In this document: positions 31,024 to 40,491 of the stretch, piece by piece
Layout: each line of letters begins with the position of its first letter
Numbering within the stretch: position 1 is the stretch's first letter
Assembly (NCBI RefSeq): GCF_004349105.1
Contig: NZ_SMLB01000001.1
Coordinates: forward strand, 248,001 to 312,000
Direction of reading: 5' to 3'
DNA from: Jiangella aurantiaca
GTDB lineage: Bacteria > Actinomycetota > Actinomycetes > Jiangellales > Jiangellaceae
Length of the DNA: 64,000 nt
Notes under the pieces: generated by a model
Databases searched by the model: none
Told to the model about the DNA's origin: nothing
The model's input: only the letters and a program-made list of their open reading frames with translations
Program-made: the position numbers and the translations under genes

Positions 31024-32162
31024 GCCTCGAACCGTTCGGGCCGGTAGGGTGTCACGTCCAGGTCCGGGTCCTCGCCGTCGATCAGCTGGGCGATCAGCCG
31101 CCCGGTGGCGGCGGCCAGGCCGATGCCGGCGCCCTCGTGCCCGCACGCGTGGTACAGGCCGGGCGCCCGTGGGTCCGGTCCGATGACCGGCAGGTGGTCC
31201 GGGCAGTACGGGCGGAAGCCGCGGTAGGCGCGGATGACCTGCACGCCGGCCAGGACGGGGAACAGCGCGACCGCCTGCGCGGCCAGCGCCCGCAGCACCC
31301 GCACCGACAGCGTGCGGTCGTAGCCGACCCGTTCGCGGCTGGCGCCGATGAGGATGGTGCCGGCCTCGGTGCCCTCGACGACGGGTGAGGTCTGCAGGTC
31401 GGCGTCGTCGCTGGCGACGTCGGCGACGTACTCGGCCGCGTAGACCTTGTGCCGGACGATGCGCGGCAGCGGCTCGGTGACGAGGATGAAGCCGCGGCGG
31501 GGCAGCACCGGCACGTCGACGCCGGCCAGGGACGCGACCTCGCCGCCCCAGGTGCCGGCGGCGTTGACGATGGCGCCGGCGGGCAGGTCGCCGGCCGAGG
31601 TCCGCACGCCGGTCACGCGGCCGCCGGAGCGCAGGAACCCGGTGACCTCGACGCCGGTGCGCACCTGAGCACCCTTGGCCCGGGCCGCCCGCAGCAGCCG
31701 GGCGGCCGCCAGCATCGGCTGGACCTGCGCGTCGCCGGGGTACAGGACGCCGCCGGCCAGCGACGGCGTCAGGTGCGGCTCGTGCTCGGCCAGCTCGCCG
31801 GCAGGCACGACGACCGTCTCGACCCCGGTGTCGCGCTGCGACGCGGCCAGCGACACCAGTGTGTCGAACCCGGCCGGCGTGGACGCGACCACCAGGCCGC
31901 CCTTGGCGTCGTACTCGAACCCGCCCACCTCGACGGCCAGCTCGCGCCACAGGCCGGACGACAGCCGGGCGAGGTCCAGCTCGGCGCCCGGCGGCTTGTC
32001 CGAGACCAGGATGTTCCCCTCGCCGGCGCCGGTGGTGCCGCCGGCCACGGAGCCGCGGTCGACGACGGTGACGGACCGCCCCGACCGCGCGGCGTACCAG
32101 GCGGTGGCGGCACCGACGACACCGGCGCCGACCACCACGACGTCGGCGGCGTCAGTGGGCAC
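31020..32162 (-). CDS. D-hydroxyproline dehydrogenase, DAO-family FAD subunit
   Basis: A 380-residue FAD-dependent oxidoreductase of the D-amino-acid oxidase fold, the likely substrate-oxidising subunit. The FAD loop VVVVGAGVVGAATAWYAARSG is at residues 8-28 and the second flavin motif is GHEGAGIGLAAATGRLIAQL near the end. RAYRGFRPYCPDHLPVIGP is typical of the group. ATG at 32162 overlaps the end of the ABC ATPase gene by 11 bp, so transport and oxidation genes form one coupled unit. Related proteins oxidise sarcosine, proline or glycine; the neighbours favour hydroxyproline. Confidence 0.88.
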   Translation of the reverse strand: MPTDAADVVVVGAGVVGAATAWYAARSGRSVTVVDRGSVAGGTTGAGEGNILVSDKPPGAELDLARLSSGLWRELAVEVGGFEYDAKGGLVVASTPAGFDTLVSLAASQRDTGVETVVVPAGELAEHEPHLTPSLAGGVLYPGDAQVQPMLAAARLLRAARAKGAQVRTGVEVTGFLRSGGRVTGVRTSAGDLPAGAIVNAAGTWGGEVASLAGVDVPVLPRRGFILVTEPLPRIVRHKVYAAEYVADVASDDADLQTSPVVEGTEAGTILIGASRERVGYDRTLSVRVLRALAAQAVALFPVLAGVQVIRAYRGFRPYCPDHLPVIGPDPRAPGLYHACGHEGAGIGLAAATGRLIAQLIDGEDPDLDVTPYRPERFEA

Positions 32163-33285
32163 CGGGCGGTCCTCCCGGGGTGAGCCCGCCGGCGACGTGC
32201 GCCTCCGTCGCCTCGATGCTCCCGGGCGAGCTGCCGGCCGGAGTGAGTTCGACCTCCTCCGGCCTCACCTCATGCGGTGTGATCTTCCCGGCCAGGATGT
32301 CCTCGGCGTAGTGGCAGGCCACCTTGTGCCCGGGCGCCACCAGCGGCAGCTCGCGCAGCGCGGGCCGCTCGGTGTCGCACTTCGTCGCCTGCTTCCAGGG
32401 GCACCGGGTGTGGAACCGGCAGCCGGCCGGCGGGTTCGCCGGCGACGGCAGGTCGCCCTGCAGCAGGATCCGGCTGCGGGTCTCCTCGACGTTGGGGTCC
32501 GGCACCGGCACGGCGCTCATCAGCGCCTTCGTGTACGGGTGCAGCGGCTGGCGGTAGAGGTCGGCGGCCGGCGCCTGCTCGACGATGCCGCCGAGGTACA
32601 TGACGGCGACCGTCTTGCTGATGTGCCGGACGACGGCGAGGTCGTGCGCGATGACGACGTAGGTGAGCGAGAACCGCTCCTGCAGCTCCTTGAGCAGGTT
32701 GATCACCTGCGCCTGGATCGACACGTCGAGGGCCGACACCGGCTCGTCGGCGATGATCAGCGCCGGGTTCAGCGCCAGCGCCCGGGCGATGCCCAGCCGC
32801 TGCCGCTGCCCGCCGGAGAACTCGTGCGGGTACCGGTTCACCACCGACTCCGGCAGCCCGACGACGTCGAGCAGCTCGCGCACGCGCTTGGCGTGCCCGG
32901 CCGAGCCGCCGGGGAACTTGTGCGCCCGCAGCGGCTCGGTGAGCAGCGACTCCACGCTCTGCCGGGGGTCGAGGCTGGCCATCGGGTCCTGGAACACCAT
33001 CTGGAACTGGCGGCGGACGGAGCGCATCTTCCGCTCGCTCAGCGCCAGGATGTCCTGGCCGTCGAGCGTGACCGAGCCCTTGGTCGGCTCGATCAGCCGC
33101 ATGATCGCCCGGCCGAGCGTCGACTTGCCGCAGCCGGACTCGCCGACCAGCCCGAACGTCGTGCCGGCCTCGATGTCGAGGTCGACGCCGTCGACGGCCT
33201 TGACGGCGCCGACGGTGCGCTGGAACAGCGTCCCGGACTTGATGGGGAAGTGGACCTCGAGGTCGCGGACTTCGAGCAGACTCAC
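32152..33285 (-). CDS. Peptide ABC transporter ATPase (DppF/OppF-like)
   Basis: A 377-residue ATPase. Walker A is GESGCGKST, the signature is FSGGQRQRLGIARALAL, Walker B is LIIADEPVSALD, and the C terminus holds the oligopeptide/dipeptide extension with Cys residues (CRFHTRCPW...CDTERPAL) that can bind an iron-sulfur cluster in relatives. A GTG start at 33285 overlaps the stop of the partner ATPase gene (GTGA) and has GAAGGGA upstream. It energises uptake through the two adjacent permeases. Confidence 0.95.
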   Translation of the reverse strand: MSLLEVRDLEVHFPIKSGTLFQRTVGAVKAVDGVDLDIEAGTTFGLVGESGCGKSTLGRAIMRLIEPTKGSVTLDGQDILALSERKMRSVRRQFQMVFQDPMASLDPRQSVESLLTEPLRAHKFPGGSAGHAKRVRELLDVVGLPESVVNRYPHEFSGGQRQRLGIARALALNPALIIADEPVSALDVSIQAQVINLLKELQERFSLTYVVIAHDLAVVRHISKTVAVMYLGGIVEQAPAADLYRQPLHPYTKALMSAVPVPDPNVEETRSRILLQGDLPSPANPPAGCRFHTRCPWKQATKCDTERPALRELPLVAPGHKVACHYAEDILAGKITPHEVRPEEVELTPAGSSPGSIEATEAHVAGGLTPGGPPGAH

Positions 33286-34298
33286 CGGGCCACGTTCCCT
33301 TCGTGCAGGATCACGTCCTCGCCGACCGGCCGCACGCAACGGACCGGGTGCGGCACGATCGGCGTACCGAGCTCGGCCACCGGCGGCGGACCGGACAGGC
33401 ACTCGGCCACCGCCCGCTCGCAGCGTGGCTGGAAGGCACATCCACGGTCCCACGGGACGGTGTCGCGCGCGGAGCCGGGGATGGTGTGCAGCAGGTTGTC
33501 CGGATCGTCGTCATCGATGCGCGGGATCGACTGCAGCAGGCCGTCGGTGTACGGGTGCGACGGCCGGGCGAACAGGTCCTTCGTCCCCGCCGACTCGACG
33601 ATGCGGCCGGAGTACATGACGTGGACGTCGTCGCAGAGGCCCGCGACGACGCCGAGGTCGTGGGTGATCATGATCATGCCGCAGCCGCTCTCGGCGACCA
33701 GCGTGCGCAGCAGGTCGAGGATCTGCGCCTGGATGGTGACGTCGAGCGCCGTCGTCGGCTCGTCGGCGATGAGCAGCTTCGGCCGGCAGGCGATCGCGAT
33801 GGCGATCATGACCCGCTGGCGCATGCCGCCGGAGAGCTGGTGCGGGTACTCGCCGAGCCGGCGCACCGGGTCGGGGATGCCGACCCGGCGCAGCAGCTGC
33901 TCGGCCTCGGCCTTCGCCTCGCCCTTGGCAAGCCCGGCATGCCGGATGAGCACCTCGGTGAGCTGCCGGCCGATGGTGACCACCGGGTTCAGCGACGTCA
34001 TGGGGTCCTGGAAGATCATCGCGACGTCGCGGCCGCGGACGTCGCGCAGGGCGCGCTGGTCCATCGAGGTCAGCTCGTTGCCGTCCAGCGTGACGGTGCC
34101 GCCGACGCTCACGCCGCGCGACGGCAGCAGGCCCATGACGGCCAGCGACGTCACCGACTTGCCGGACCCGGACTCACCGACGATGCCGACGGACTGGCCC
34201 GCCGCGACGTCGAAGCTGACGCCGTCGACGGCGCGCACCGGCTGCTGGCCGGAGCGCGTGAACGTGACCGAGAGGTCGCGCACTTCGAGCAGGCTCAT
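33282..34298 (-). CDS. Peptide ABC transporter ATPase (DppD/OppD-like)
   Basis: A 338-residue ATPase with Walker A GESGSGKSV, Q-loop IFQDPMTSLNP, signature LSGGMRQRVMIAIAIA, Walker B LLIADEPTTALD and a cysteine-containing C-terminal extension (GCAFQPRCERAVAECLSG). It is encoded 4 bp after the DppC-like permease gene. Together with the DppF-like protein it forms the nucleotide-binding pair. Confidence 0.95.
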   Translation of the reverse strand: MSLLEVRDLSVTFTRSGQQPVRAVDGVSFDVAAGQSVGIVGESGSGKSVTSLAVMGLLPSRGVSVGGTVTLDGNELTSMDQRALRDVRGRDVAMIFQDPMTSLNPVVTIGRQLTEVLIRHAGLAKGEAKAEAEQLLRRVGIPDPVRRLGEYPHQLSGGMRQRVMIAIAIACRPKLLIADEPTTALDVTIQAQILDLLRTLVAESGCGMIMITHDLGVVAGLCDDVHVMYSGRIVESAGTKDLFARPSHPYTDGLLQSIPRIDDDDPDNLLHTIPGSARDTVPWDRGCAFQPRCERAVAECLSGPPPVAELGTPIVPHPVRCVRPVGEDVILHEGNVAR

Positions 34299-34302
34299 GG
34301 GA

Positions 34303-35238
34303 TCACCGCCGGAACTTCGGGTCGAGGGCCTCGCGCAGCGACTCGCCCACCAGGGTGAAGCCGAGCGCGGCGAGGACGATGGCCAGGCCGGGGTAGATGG
34401 CCAGCATCGGCGCCGACGTCAGCGTCTCCTGCGCGTCGGTGAGCATGCGGCCCCACTCCGGCGCGGACGGGTCGCTGCCGGACAGGCCGAGGAACGCCAG
34501 CCCCGCCGCCTCGACGATGGCCAGCGCCAGCGTCAGCGTGCCCTGGACGATGACGGGGGTGAACGAGTTCGGCAGCACGTGCCGGAACACGATCGCCGAG
34601 CGCGAGATGCCCAGCGACCGCGCCGCCAGCACGTAGTCGGCGCCGCGCTGCCCGAGCATCTCGCCGCGCAGCAGCCGGGCGAAGATCGGCACGTTCACCA
34701 CGGCGATCGCGATCATCACCGAGGTGAGGCTCTGGCCGAGCATGGCGGCGACGGCGATGGCGAACAGCAGGCCGGGCACCGACAGCATGATGTCGACGAA
34801 CCGCATGACGAGGGTGTCGACCCAGCCGCCGAACGCCCCGGCCAGGACGCCGAGCGCGATGCCGGCGACGGCGCCCAGCGCCAGCGAGACGACGCCGATG
34901 AGCAGCGACTGCCGGGCCCCGTAGATGATCCGCGAGAACACGTCGCGGCCGAGCGGGTCGATGCCCAGCCAGTGCTCGGCCGACGGGCCGGGGTACTGAC
35001 CCGGGCGGACCTGGTCCAGCCACGAGTTGTCCGTGGGGGAGTACGGCGCGATCAGCGGCGCGAAGATCGCGACCAGCACGAAGACGGCGATGAGCACCAT
35101 GCCGACGACCGCCATCGGGTTGCGCACCAGCCGGCGCAGCGCCTCGCGGCCCAGGCTGGAGGGCGGCCGCGCGGCCGCCTCCGTCGTGGCTGGGGCCGGT
35201 CCGCCCGGCTCGCCGGCGACCACCTCGTTGACGCTCAT
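34303..35238 (-). CDS. Peptide ABC transporter permease (DppC/OppC-like)
   Basis: A 311-residue inner-membrane permease. It has the N-terminal OppC segment (PMAVVGMVLIAVFVLVAIFA), six membrane helices and the cytoplasmic coupling loop (DYVLAARSLGISRSAIVFRH). ATG at 35238 overlaps the stop of the DppB-like gene (ATGA). It pairs with the DppB-like protein to form the channel. Confidence 0.95.
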   Translation of the reverse strand: MSVNEVVAGEPGGPAPATTEAAARPPSSLGREALRRLVRNPMAVVGMVLIAVFVLVAIFAPLIAPYSPTDNSWLDQVRPGQYPGPSAEHWLGIDPLGRDVFSRIIYGARQSLLIGVVSLALGAVAGIALGVLAGAFGGWVDTLVMRFVDIMLSVPGLLFAIAVAAMLGQSLTSVMIAIAVVNVPIFARLLRGEMLGQRGADYVLAARSLGISRSAIVFRHVLPNSFTPVIVQGTLTLALAIVEAAGLAFLGLSGSDPSAPEWGRMLTDAQETLTSAPMLAIYPGLAIVLAALGFTLVGESLREALDPKFRR

Positions 35239-36239
35239 GAGACCCTCACCCGCGGATCGAGCAGCCCGTAGACCAGATCGACGATCATGTTGATGACGAC
35301 GTAGACGACGGCGATGACCAGGATGAACCCCTGAATGGTCGGAAAGTCGCGCTGCACGATCGCGTCGGCCATGAACTTGCCGACGCCGGCGAACGCGAAC
35401 ACGGTCTCGGTGAGCACCGCGCCGGCCAGCAGGACGCCGAGCTGCAGGCCGATGACCGTCGTGACCGGCAGCATCGCGTTCTTCAGCACGTGCCTGCGGG
35501 TGATGGTGCCCGGCAGCAGGCCCTTGGCCTCGGCGGTGCGCACGTAGTCCTCGTTGATGACGTTGAGGACCGACGCCCGGGTGATGCGGACGATCACCGC
35601 GAGCGGGATCGACGACAGCGCCAGCGCCGGCAGGATCAGATGCTGGATGGCGTCCCAGCTGGCGTCCAGGTTGCCGGTGACGATGCCGTCGAGGACGTAG
35701 AACCCGGTGGGATGCTCCGTCCGGGCTCTCGCGTCGGCCCGGCCGGCCGTGGGCAGCCAGCCGAGCTCGACCGAGAAGACGTACTTGAGCAGGTAGGCGA
35801 GGAAGAAGATCGGGATCGTCACGCCGAGCAGCGAGCCCGTGACCGCGACGCTGTCGATCCAGGTGCCGTAGCGCCGGGCCGCCACGTACCCGAGCGGTAT
35901 CCCGACGCTGACAGCGATCAGCAACGCCGCGACGGCCAGCTCGATGGTGGCGGGGAACCGGCGCAGCATCTCGTCGATGACCGGCTGCCCGGTCTGCAGC
36001 GAAGCGCCGAAGTCGAGCCGGACGGCCCGCCCCAGGAACTGGAGGTACTGCTCCCAGAGCGGGCGGTCCAGGCCCAGCTGCGATTCGATCGCCGCGACGG
36101 CCTCCGGCGTGGCCCGTTCCCCCAGCAGCGCTTGTGCCGGGCCGCCGGGCAGGGCACGAACCCACGCGAACAACAGGACCGACAGACCCAGCAGGATCGG
36201 GACGAGCAGGAGAAGGCGCCGGACGATGAATCTCAGCAC
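35235..36239 (-). CDS. Peptide ABC transporter permease (DppB/OppB-like)
   Basis: A 334-residue permease with the classic N terminus (VLRFIVRRLLLLVPILLGLS), LGLDRPLWEQYLQFL and the coupling loop DYVRTAEAKGLLPGTITRRH. GTG at 36239 was chosen because the conserved first helix starts there and GAGGG lies upstream, 7 bp after the binding-protein stop. A periplasmic-side insertion (about residues 160-185, ADARARTEHPTGFYVLDGI) is usual for peptide permeases. Confidence 0.95.
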   Translation of the reverse strand: MLRFIVRRLLLLVPILLGLSVLLFAWVRALPGGPAQALLGERATPEAVAAIESQLGLDRPLWEQYLQFLGRAVRLDFGASLQTGQPVIDEMLRRFPATIELAVAALLIAVSVGIPLGYVAARRYGTWIDSVAVTGSLLGVTIPIFFLAYLLKYVFSVELGWLPTAGRADARARTEHPTGFYVLDGIVTGNLDASWDAIQHLILPALALSSIPLAVIVRITRASVLNVINEDYVRTAEAKGLLPGTITRRHVLKNAMLPVTTVIGLQLGVLLAGAVLTETVFAFAGVGKFMADAIVQRDFPTIQGFILVIAVVYVVINMIVDLVYGLLDPRVRVS

Positions 36240-36246
36240 GTGTCGA

Positions 36247-37923
36247 TCAGCCCTCGATGTCGACCAGCTTGAAGTACTCCAGGCTGACCGGCGACGGCGT
36301 GTAGCCCGTGATGTCACCGGCGAGCGCGAGCAGCGGCTGGTTGTGGACGAACGGAACGCCGGGGATGTAGTCGTAGATCAGCTGGTTGACCTCCTGGTAC
36401 ACCTCCTCGCGCTGGGCCTGGTCGGTCATCGTCAGCGCCTCGTTCAGCTTGCTCTGGATGGTCGGGTCGGTGAAGCCGAACTCCGGCCGGTCCTGGCGGA
36501 AGAACGTCCCGATGAAGTTGTCCGGGTCGGCGTAGTCGCCGGTCCAGCCCAGCAGGTGCAGCTGGCCGAGGCCGTCGCCCTGGATGTTCTGCAAGTAGTC
36601 CGGCGTCCACGGCACCGTCTTCGGGACGATGGTGAAGCCGACGGCCTGCAGGTCGGCGGCGAACGACTCGTACACGGCCTGCGGGTCCGGCATGTACGGC
36701 CGGGACACGTCGGACGGGTACCAGAACTCCAGCGTCAGGTTGGTCTCGCCGGACTCCTCGATCAGCTGGCGGGCGAGGTCGGGGTCGTACTCGTAGCCCT
36801 CGATGTCGTCGTTGTAGCCCCACTGCTCCGGCGGGAGGAACTCGTTGGCGACGACGGCGCCCTCCGGGTACGCGGCGTCGAGCAGTCCCTGCCGGTTCAG
36901 CGCGTGCGCGATGGCTTGGCGGATCTTCGGGTTCTGGAAGATCGGCAGCTTGTTGTTGAAGCCGACGTAGCCGACGTTGAACGCCGGGCGCTCGACCACC
37001 TGGTCGCCGGCGCTCTCGATGGCGCCGATGTCGGCGGCGTTGACGCCCTCGTAGGCGTCGATCTCACCGGCCTGCAGCGCCTGGAGGCGGGCGGTCGGGT
37101 CGGCGATCGGGCGGAAGATGATCTCGTCCAGCGCGGGCGCCTCGCCCCAGTAGTCCTCGTTGCGCTCCAGGACGAGACTCTCGCCGCGGTCCCAGCTGAC
37201 GAACGTGAACGGGCCGGTGCCGGCCACCACCTCGGAGCCGAAGCCGCCGCTGTAGGTGAACGAGTCGCCGCTGGCCTCGATCTCGGTGCCGCCCTCCTCG
37301 ATGGCCTTCGGACTGGCGATGGAGAACGCCGGCAGCACGAGGCCCGCCAGCAGCGCCGACGACGGCTCGGTGAGGGTCAGCGTGGCGGTGAGCTCGTCGG
37401 TCGCCTCGCAGGACTGGTACCGGCTCGTGTCGGGCGCGGAGTCGACCTCCTTGGTGGCGAAGCCGCCGAAGATCGTCTGCCAGTAGTAGGTGACGTCGCC
37501 ACTCTGCGCGGGGCCGGTGAAGTTGTACCAGCGGTCGAAGTTGAAGCAGACCGCCTCGGCGTTGAACGGCTCGCCGTCGTGGAAGGTCACGCCCTCGCGC
37601 AGGTGGAACGTGTAGGTGAGGCCGTCGGGGCTGATCTCCCACTCCTCGGCCAGGCCGGGGACGACCTCGGTGGTGCCGGGCTCCAGCGCGACCAGGGTCT
37701 CGTAGATCTGGAAGATCACTCGGAACGACTCGCCGTCGGAAACGTAGGCGGCGTCGAGGGTCTTCGGGTCCTCGGACGCGCCGAAGATGAAGGTCTTCGG
37801 GTCGCCGCCGTCGTCGCTGCCGGTGTCACCCGAGCCGGAGTCGTCGCCACCACAGGCTGCGGCCAGCAGCCCTACGGCGGCGGTGAGGGCGAGGAGTCGC
37901 CCTGCCTTGCGGTGCACACGCAT
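36247..37923 (-). CDS. Peptide ABC transporter substrate-binding lipoprotein (DppA/OppA-like, SBP_bac_5)
   Basis: A 558-residue lipoprotein with lipobox LLAAACGGD, an acidic Gly/Asp linker and the family-5 solute-binding fold (TYTFHLREGVTFHDGEPFNA). It starts the eight-gene operon of transporter and D-hydroxyproline dehydrogenase (minus strand, to 29352), with ATG at 37923 behind AAGGAGG. Because every following gene overlaps or nearly touches the next, the likely ligand is hydroxyproline or small hydroxyproline-containing peptides, possibly arabinosylated ones. A copy of the regulon dyad lies 158 bp upstream. Confidence 0.92.
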   Translation of the reverse strand: MRVHRKAGRLLALTAAVGLLAAACGGDDSGSGDTGSDDGGDPKTFIFGASEDPKTLDAAYVSDGESFRVIFQIYETLVALEPGTTEVVPGLAEEWEISPDGLTYTFHLREGVTFHDGEPFNAEAVCFNFDRWYNFTGPAQSGDVTYYWQTIFGGFATKEVDSAPDTSRYQSCEATDELTATLTLTEPSSALLAGLVLPAFSIASPKAIEEGGTEIEASGDSFTYSGGFGSEVVAGTGPFTFVSWDRGESLVLERNEDYWGEAPALDEIIFRPIADPTARLQALQAGEIDAYEGVNAADIGAIESAGDQVVERPAFNVGYVGFNNKLPIFQNPKIRQAIAHALNRQGLLDAAYPEGAVVANEFLPPEQWGYNDDIEGYEYDPDLARQLIEESGETNLTLEFWYPSDVSRPYMPDPQAVYESFAADLQAVGFTIVPKTVPWTPDYLQNIQGDGLGQLHLLGWTGDYADPDNFIGTFFRQDRPEFGFTDPTIQSKLNEALTMTDQAQREEVYQEVNQLIYDYIPGVPFVHNQPLLALAGDITGYTPSPVSLEYFKLVDIEG

Positions 37924-38081
37924 TGGTCCTCCTTGGTTCGACATGCGACAAAGCCGAGGGGGCGGCCGGCTCGCTGATCTGGCGTCGGGACGCTCACTGC
38001 GCCTGTGGCACCCTGGACGGCACGACCGGCGCAGGCGTCTCCAGGCACCACAGAGCACAGATCTACCATCAGAGCGGGCAC

Positions 38082-38102
38082 AGTGCGATGTGCTATTGCA
38101 CT
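38082..38102. promoter_or_regulatory. Hydroxyproline-regulon operator (transporter/dehydrogenase promoter)
   Basis: AGTGC...GCACT arms around GATGTGCTATT; it matches the 29336 site at 15 of 21 positions. It lies in the 388-bp divergent region between the binding-protein gene and the first metalloprotease gene, and the only other signals I see there are the site at 38209 and ribosome sites. Confidence 0.6.
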
Positions 38103-38208
38103 ACTGTGTCCTAATCGTAACGCGGGTGAATGCCCCCTTTTGTCCTGGCGCAGGGCCCCTCGATCAACGTCTCCTCAGGGGCGAGCTCCGGGGTTGTTAC
38201 ACGTGACC

Positions 38209-38228
38209 GGTGACAGTACAATGTCACC
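38209..38228. promoter_or_regulatory. Possible operator before the first metalloprotease gene
   Basis: GGTGACA-GTACAA-TGTCACC has perfect 7-bp arms. It shares the GTGACA/TGTCAC arms of the 29336 site but its spacing is one base shorter. It lies 84 bp before the GTG start. Confidence 0.45.
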
Positions 38229-38311
38229 CCATCTCCCATACCGGCACAGACTCACCGCATCCCGGCGTCGCCGTCCGGTGTCGCCGTCCCGCACCCCGTC
38301 GAGGAGGATCT

Positions 38312-40402
38312 GTGTCTCCGACATCGTCGCGACGCATCAGGGTGCGGGCGCTGCTGATCGCCGTGGCCGCGTCCGCGCTGCTCTTCCCGCAGCTCGCCGG
38401 CGCCGAGGACGCTCGCCCGTCCGGCGCCCCGCCGCTCGTCCCGATCGACCCGCAGGACTGGGACAACCAGTACGACCTCACCTGGGACGACTTCATCCCG
38501 GTGCCGGGCGTGGATTGGACCGACCCCAACCGCGAGCCGAGCGTCGACACCTGGCGAGCGGCGCTCGTCATGGTCGACTACCCGAACATGACGTTCCAGA
38601 TCAGTCAGCCGGAGGGCTCGACCATCTTCGGCACCCCGATCGGAGTCGGTGACGTCCCGCGCGAGGACGTCCCGGAGTTCTACCGCGACCTGCTCAACAC
38701 GCCGGGTGAGCTCAACCACGGGCAGACGCTGAACTCGTACTGGATGGAGGACTCCTACGGCCAGTACGGCGTCGAGGTCGACTCCTTCGGGCCGTTCCGG
38801 ATGCCGCGCAACCACTTCGAGTACGGCAACTCGCCGTTCGGCAACGCCGCCAGCTGCCCGCCGGGCTACACCTGCAACGGCAACTACACCCGCGACGCGA
38901 GGGCGCTCTACGAGGCCAACGTGCCGGCGGAGGTGCGCGCCCAGTACGACCTGATCTTCTTCATGGGCGCCGGCCTCGACGAGTCGACCGCCTGGCAGGT
39001 GTTCGGCGAGATGATGTTCGACTCGCCGGAGGACGTGCCCGATGAGTTCGGCCCGCCGGCCGAGTTCGATCCCGACGGCGTGATGACGAACTGGATGCCG
39101 ACGCGCTACATCCCGTGGACGTCGTGGGCGGCCGGCTCGTTCACCTGGGCCAGCGCCGGCAACGGCACGGGCAACATGGCGGAGTCGTCCGGCACCGCCG
39201 GGTTCGCGCACGAGTTCAGTCACATCCTCGGCATCGGCGACAACTACAACGGCGCCTTCGCCGTGCCGGCGCAGCGCACGTTCACGGGCCAGTGGGACAT
39301 GATGAGCCAGGGCTCGTGGAACGGGCCGACGGGCATGCACACCCGCTGGAAGGTCCCGGCCGACGGCGGCTCGATGGTCGGGCCGCACCACAGCATCCGC
39401 AACAAGCTCGAGCTCGGCCTCATCGACACCGACGACATCGTCGACCTCAGCCGCACCGGGCTGGAGTCGTCCGGCGTCGTCGTCGCCAAGGTGCGTGCGC
39501 GGGCGGCCGGTCCGCTCGAGGACGAGCTGCTCGGCGTGCGGATCCGGCTCGACGGCGCCGCCCCGGTTGACCGCACACCGCCGTGTCACCCGTCGACGCA
39601 CGGCCCCGAGTGCATGGGTCAGAGCGACTACACCCATTACACGCTCGAGGTGGTGCAGCAGCTCGGCGTCGACTCCTACACACCGGGCAACGGCGTGCTG
39701 ATCTACAAGAACAAGGACCGTGCCAGCAACTGCGGCACGGCCACCTGCTTCTCATGGCTGATCGACCCCAACCCCGCGGACATCGGGATGGTCGACTTCT
39801 ACCAGCCCGACGGCACCCCGCGGATGGTCGTCACGGGCGATCCGCGGCAGGTCAACGACGCCACGTTCAACGCCGGCACGAACTCGGGCACGGACTTCGA
39901 GTGGGTCGACGCGCACAACCGGTTGCACTTCTACATCGTCGACGTCGAGAACGACGACGACGGCGTGCGCACGTACACCGTCGCCGTCCGCTCGCTCGAC
40001 GGCGCCGGGCCGCAGGAGCGCGGCGTCGACCTGGCTGCGGGGGAGCCCGGTCGGCATACCCCGGGCAAGGCGGCCACCTGCGCCTTCCCGCTCTCGAACA
40101 CGGGGGCCGCGGCGCCGCTCGACGCCTCCGCGCACCCGAGCGACGTCACCGACGAGGTGGCGGCAGATGTCTACCGGCTGTCGGTGAGTTCTTCGGGCGC
40201 CGGCTGGGACGCCGAGCTGTACAACGAGCTGGCCGCGAGCCGGTTCGGCGACACCGTCGAGGTGCCGGTGTACGTCACCCGCACGCCGGGTGCCGCCCGG
40301 GAGACCACGGTCACGCTGACCGCGACCTCGGAGAGCGACCCGTCCGCGACGGCGACGGCCACCTGCGTGGTCGACGTTGCGGCGACCACGGTGCGCCCCT
40401 GA
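38312..40402 (+). CDS. Secreted M6-like metalloprotease 1
   Basis: A 696-residue exported protease of the immune-inhibitor-A-like M6 group. A signal peptide covers about residues 1-31 (ALLIAVAASALLFPQLAGAE) and is followed by the shared opening DPQDWDNQYDLTWDD. The Zn site is HEFSH (His300, Glu301, His304) with GIGDNYN downstream, and a C-terminal beta-sandwich ends in TVTLTATSESDPSATA. A cysteine pair lies in SCPPGYTCNGN. The GTG start at 38312 follows GAGGAGG; longer readings lack a site. Two paralogues lie at 40492 and 45488. It is transcribed divergently from the peptide transporter operon, which suggests a supply-and-uptake relation. Substrate unknown. Confidence 0.88.
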   Translation: MSPTSSRRIRVRALLIAVAASALLFPQLAGAEDARPSGAPPLVPIDPQDWDNQYDLTWDDFIPVPGVDWTDPNREPSVDTWRAALVMVDYPNMTFQISQPEGSTIFGTPIGVGDVPREDVPEFYRDLLNTPGELNHGQTLNSYWMEDSYGQYGVEVDSFGPFRMPRNHFEYGNSPFGNAASCPPGYTCNGNYTRDARALYEANVPAEVRAQYDLIFFMGAGLDESTAWQVFGEMMFDSPEDVPDEFGPPAEFDPDGVMTNWMPTRYIPWTSWAAGSFTWASAGNGTGNMAESSGTAGFAHEFSHILGIGDNYNGAFAVPAQRTFTGQWDMMSQGSWNGPTGMHTRWKVPADGGSMVGPHHSIRNKLELGLIDTDDIVDLSRTGLESSGVVVAKVRARAAGPLEDELLGVRIRLDGAAPVDRTPPCHPSTHGPECMGQSDYTHYTLEVVQQLGVDSYTPGNGVLIYKNKDRASNCGTATCFSWLIDPNPADIGMVDFYQPDGTPRMVVTGDPRQVNDATFNAGTNSGTDFEWVDAHNRLHFYIVDVENDDDGVRTYTVAVRSLDGAGPQERGVDLAAGEPGRHTPGKAATCAFPLSNTGAAAPLDASAHPSDVTDEVAADVYRLSVSSSGAGWDAELYNELAASRFGDTVEVPVYVTRTPGAARETTVTLTATSESDPSATATATCVVDVAATTVRP

Positions 40403-40442
40403 CTCGCGCGCCGGTCACATTCCCGGCTGCCCGGGGGCGTGA

Positions 40443-40463
40443 CGAGAAATGTGCAATGTCGTA
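40443..40463. promoter_or_regulatory. Weak match to the regulon dyad before metalloprotease 2
   Basis: The core AATGTGCAATGTC aligns with the 29336 site at 14 of 21 positions, 28 bp before the ATG at 40492. AT-rich sequence follows (TATTTTAT). Confidence 0.35.
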
Positions 40464-40491
40464 TTTTATCCAGAATATGTGAGGAGAGCGC

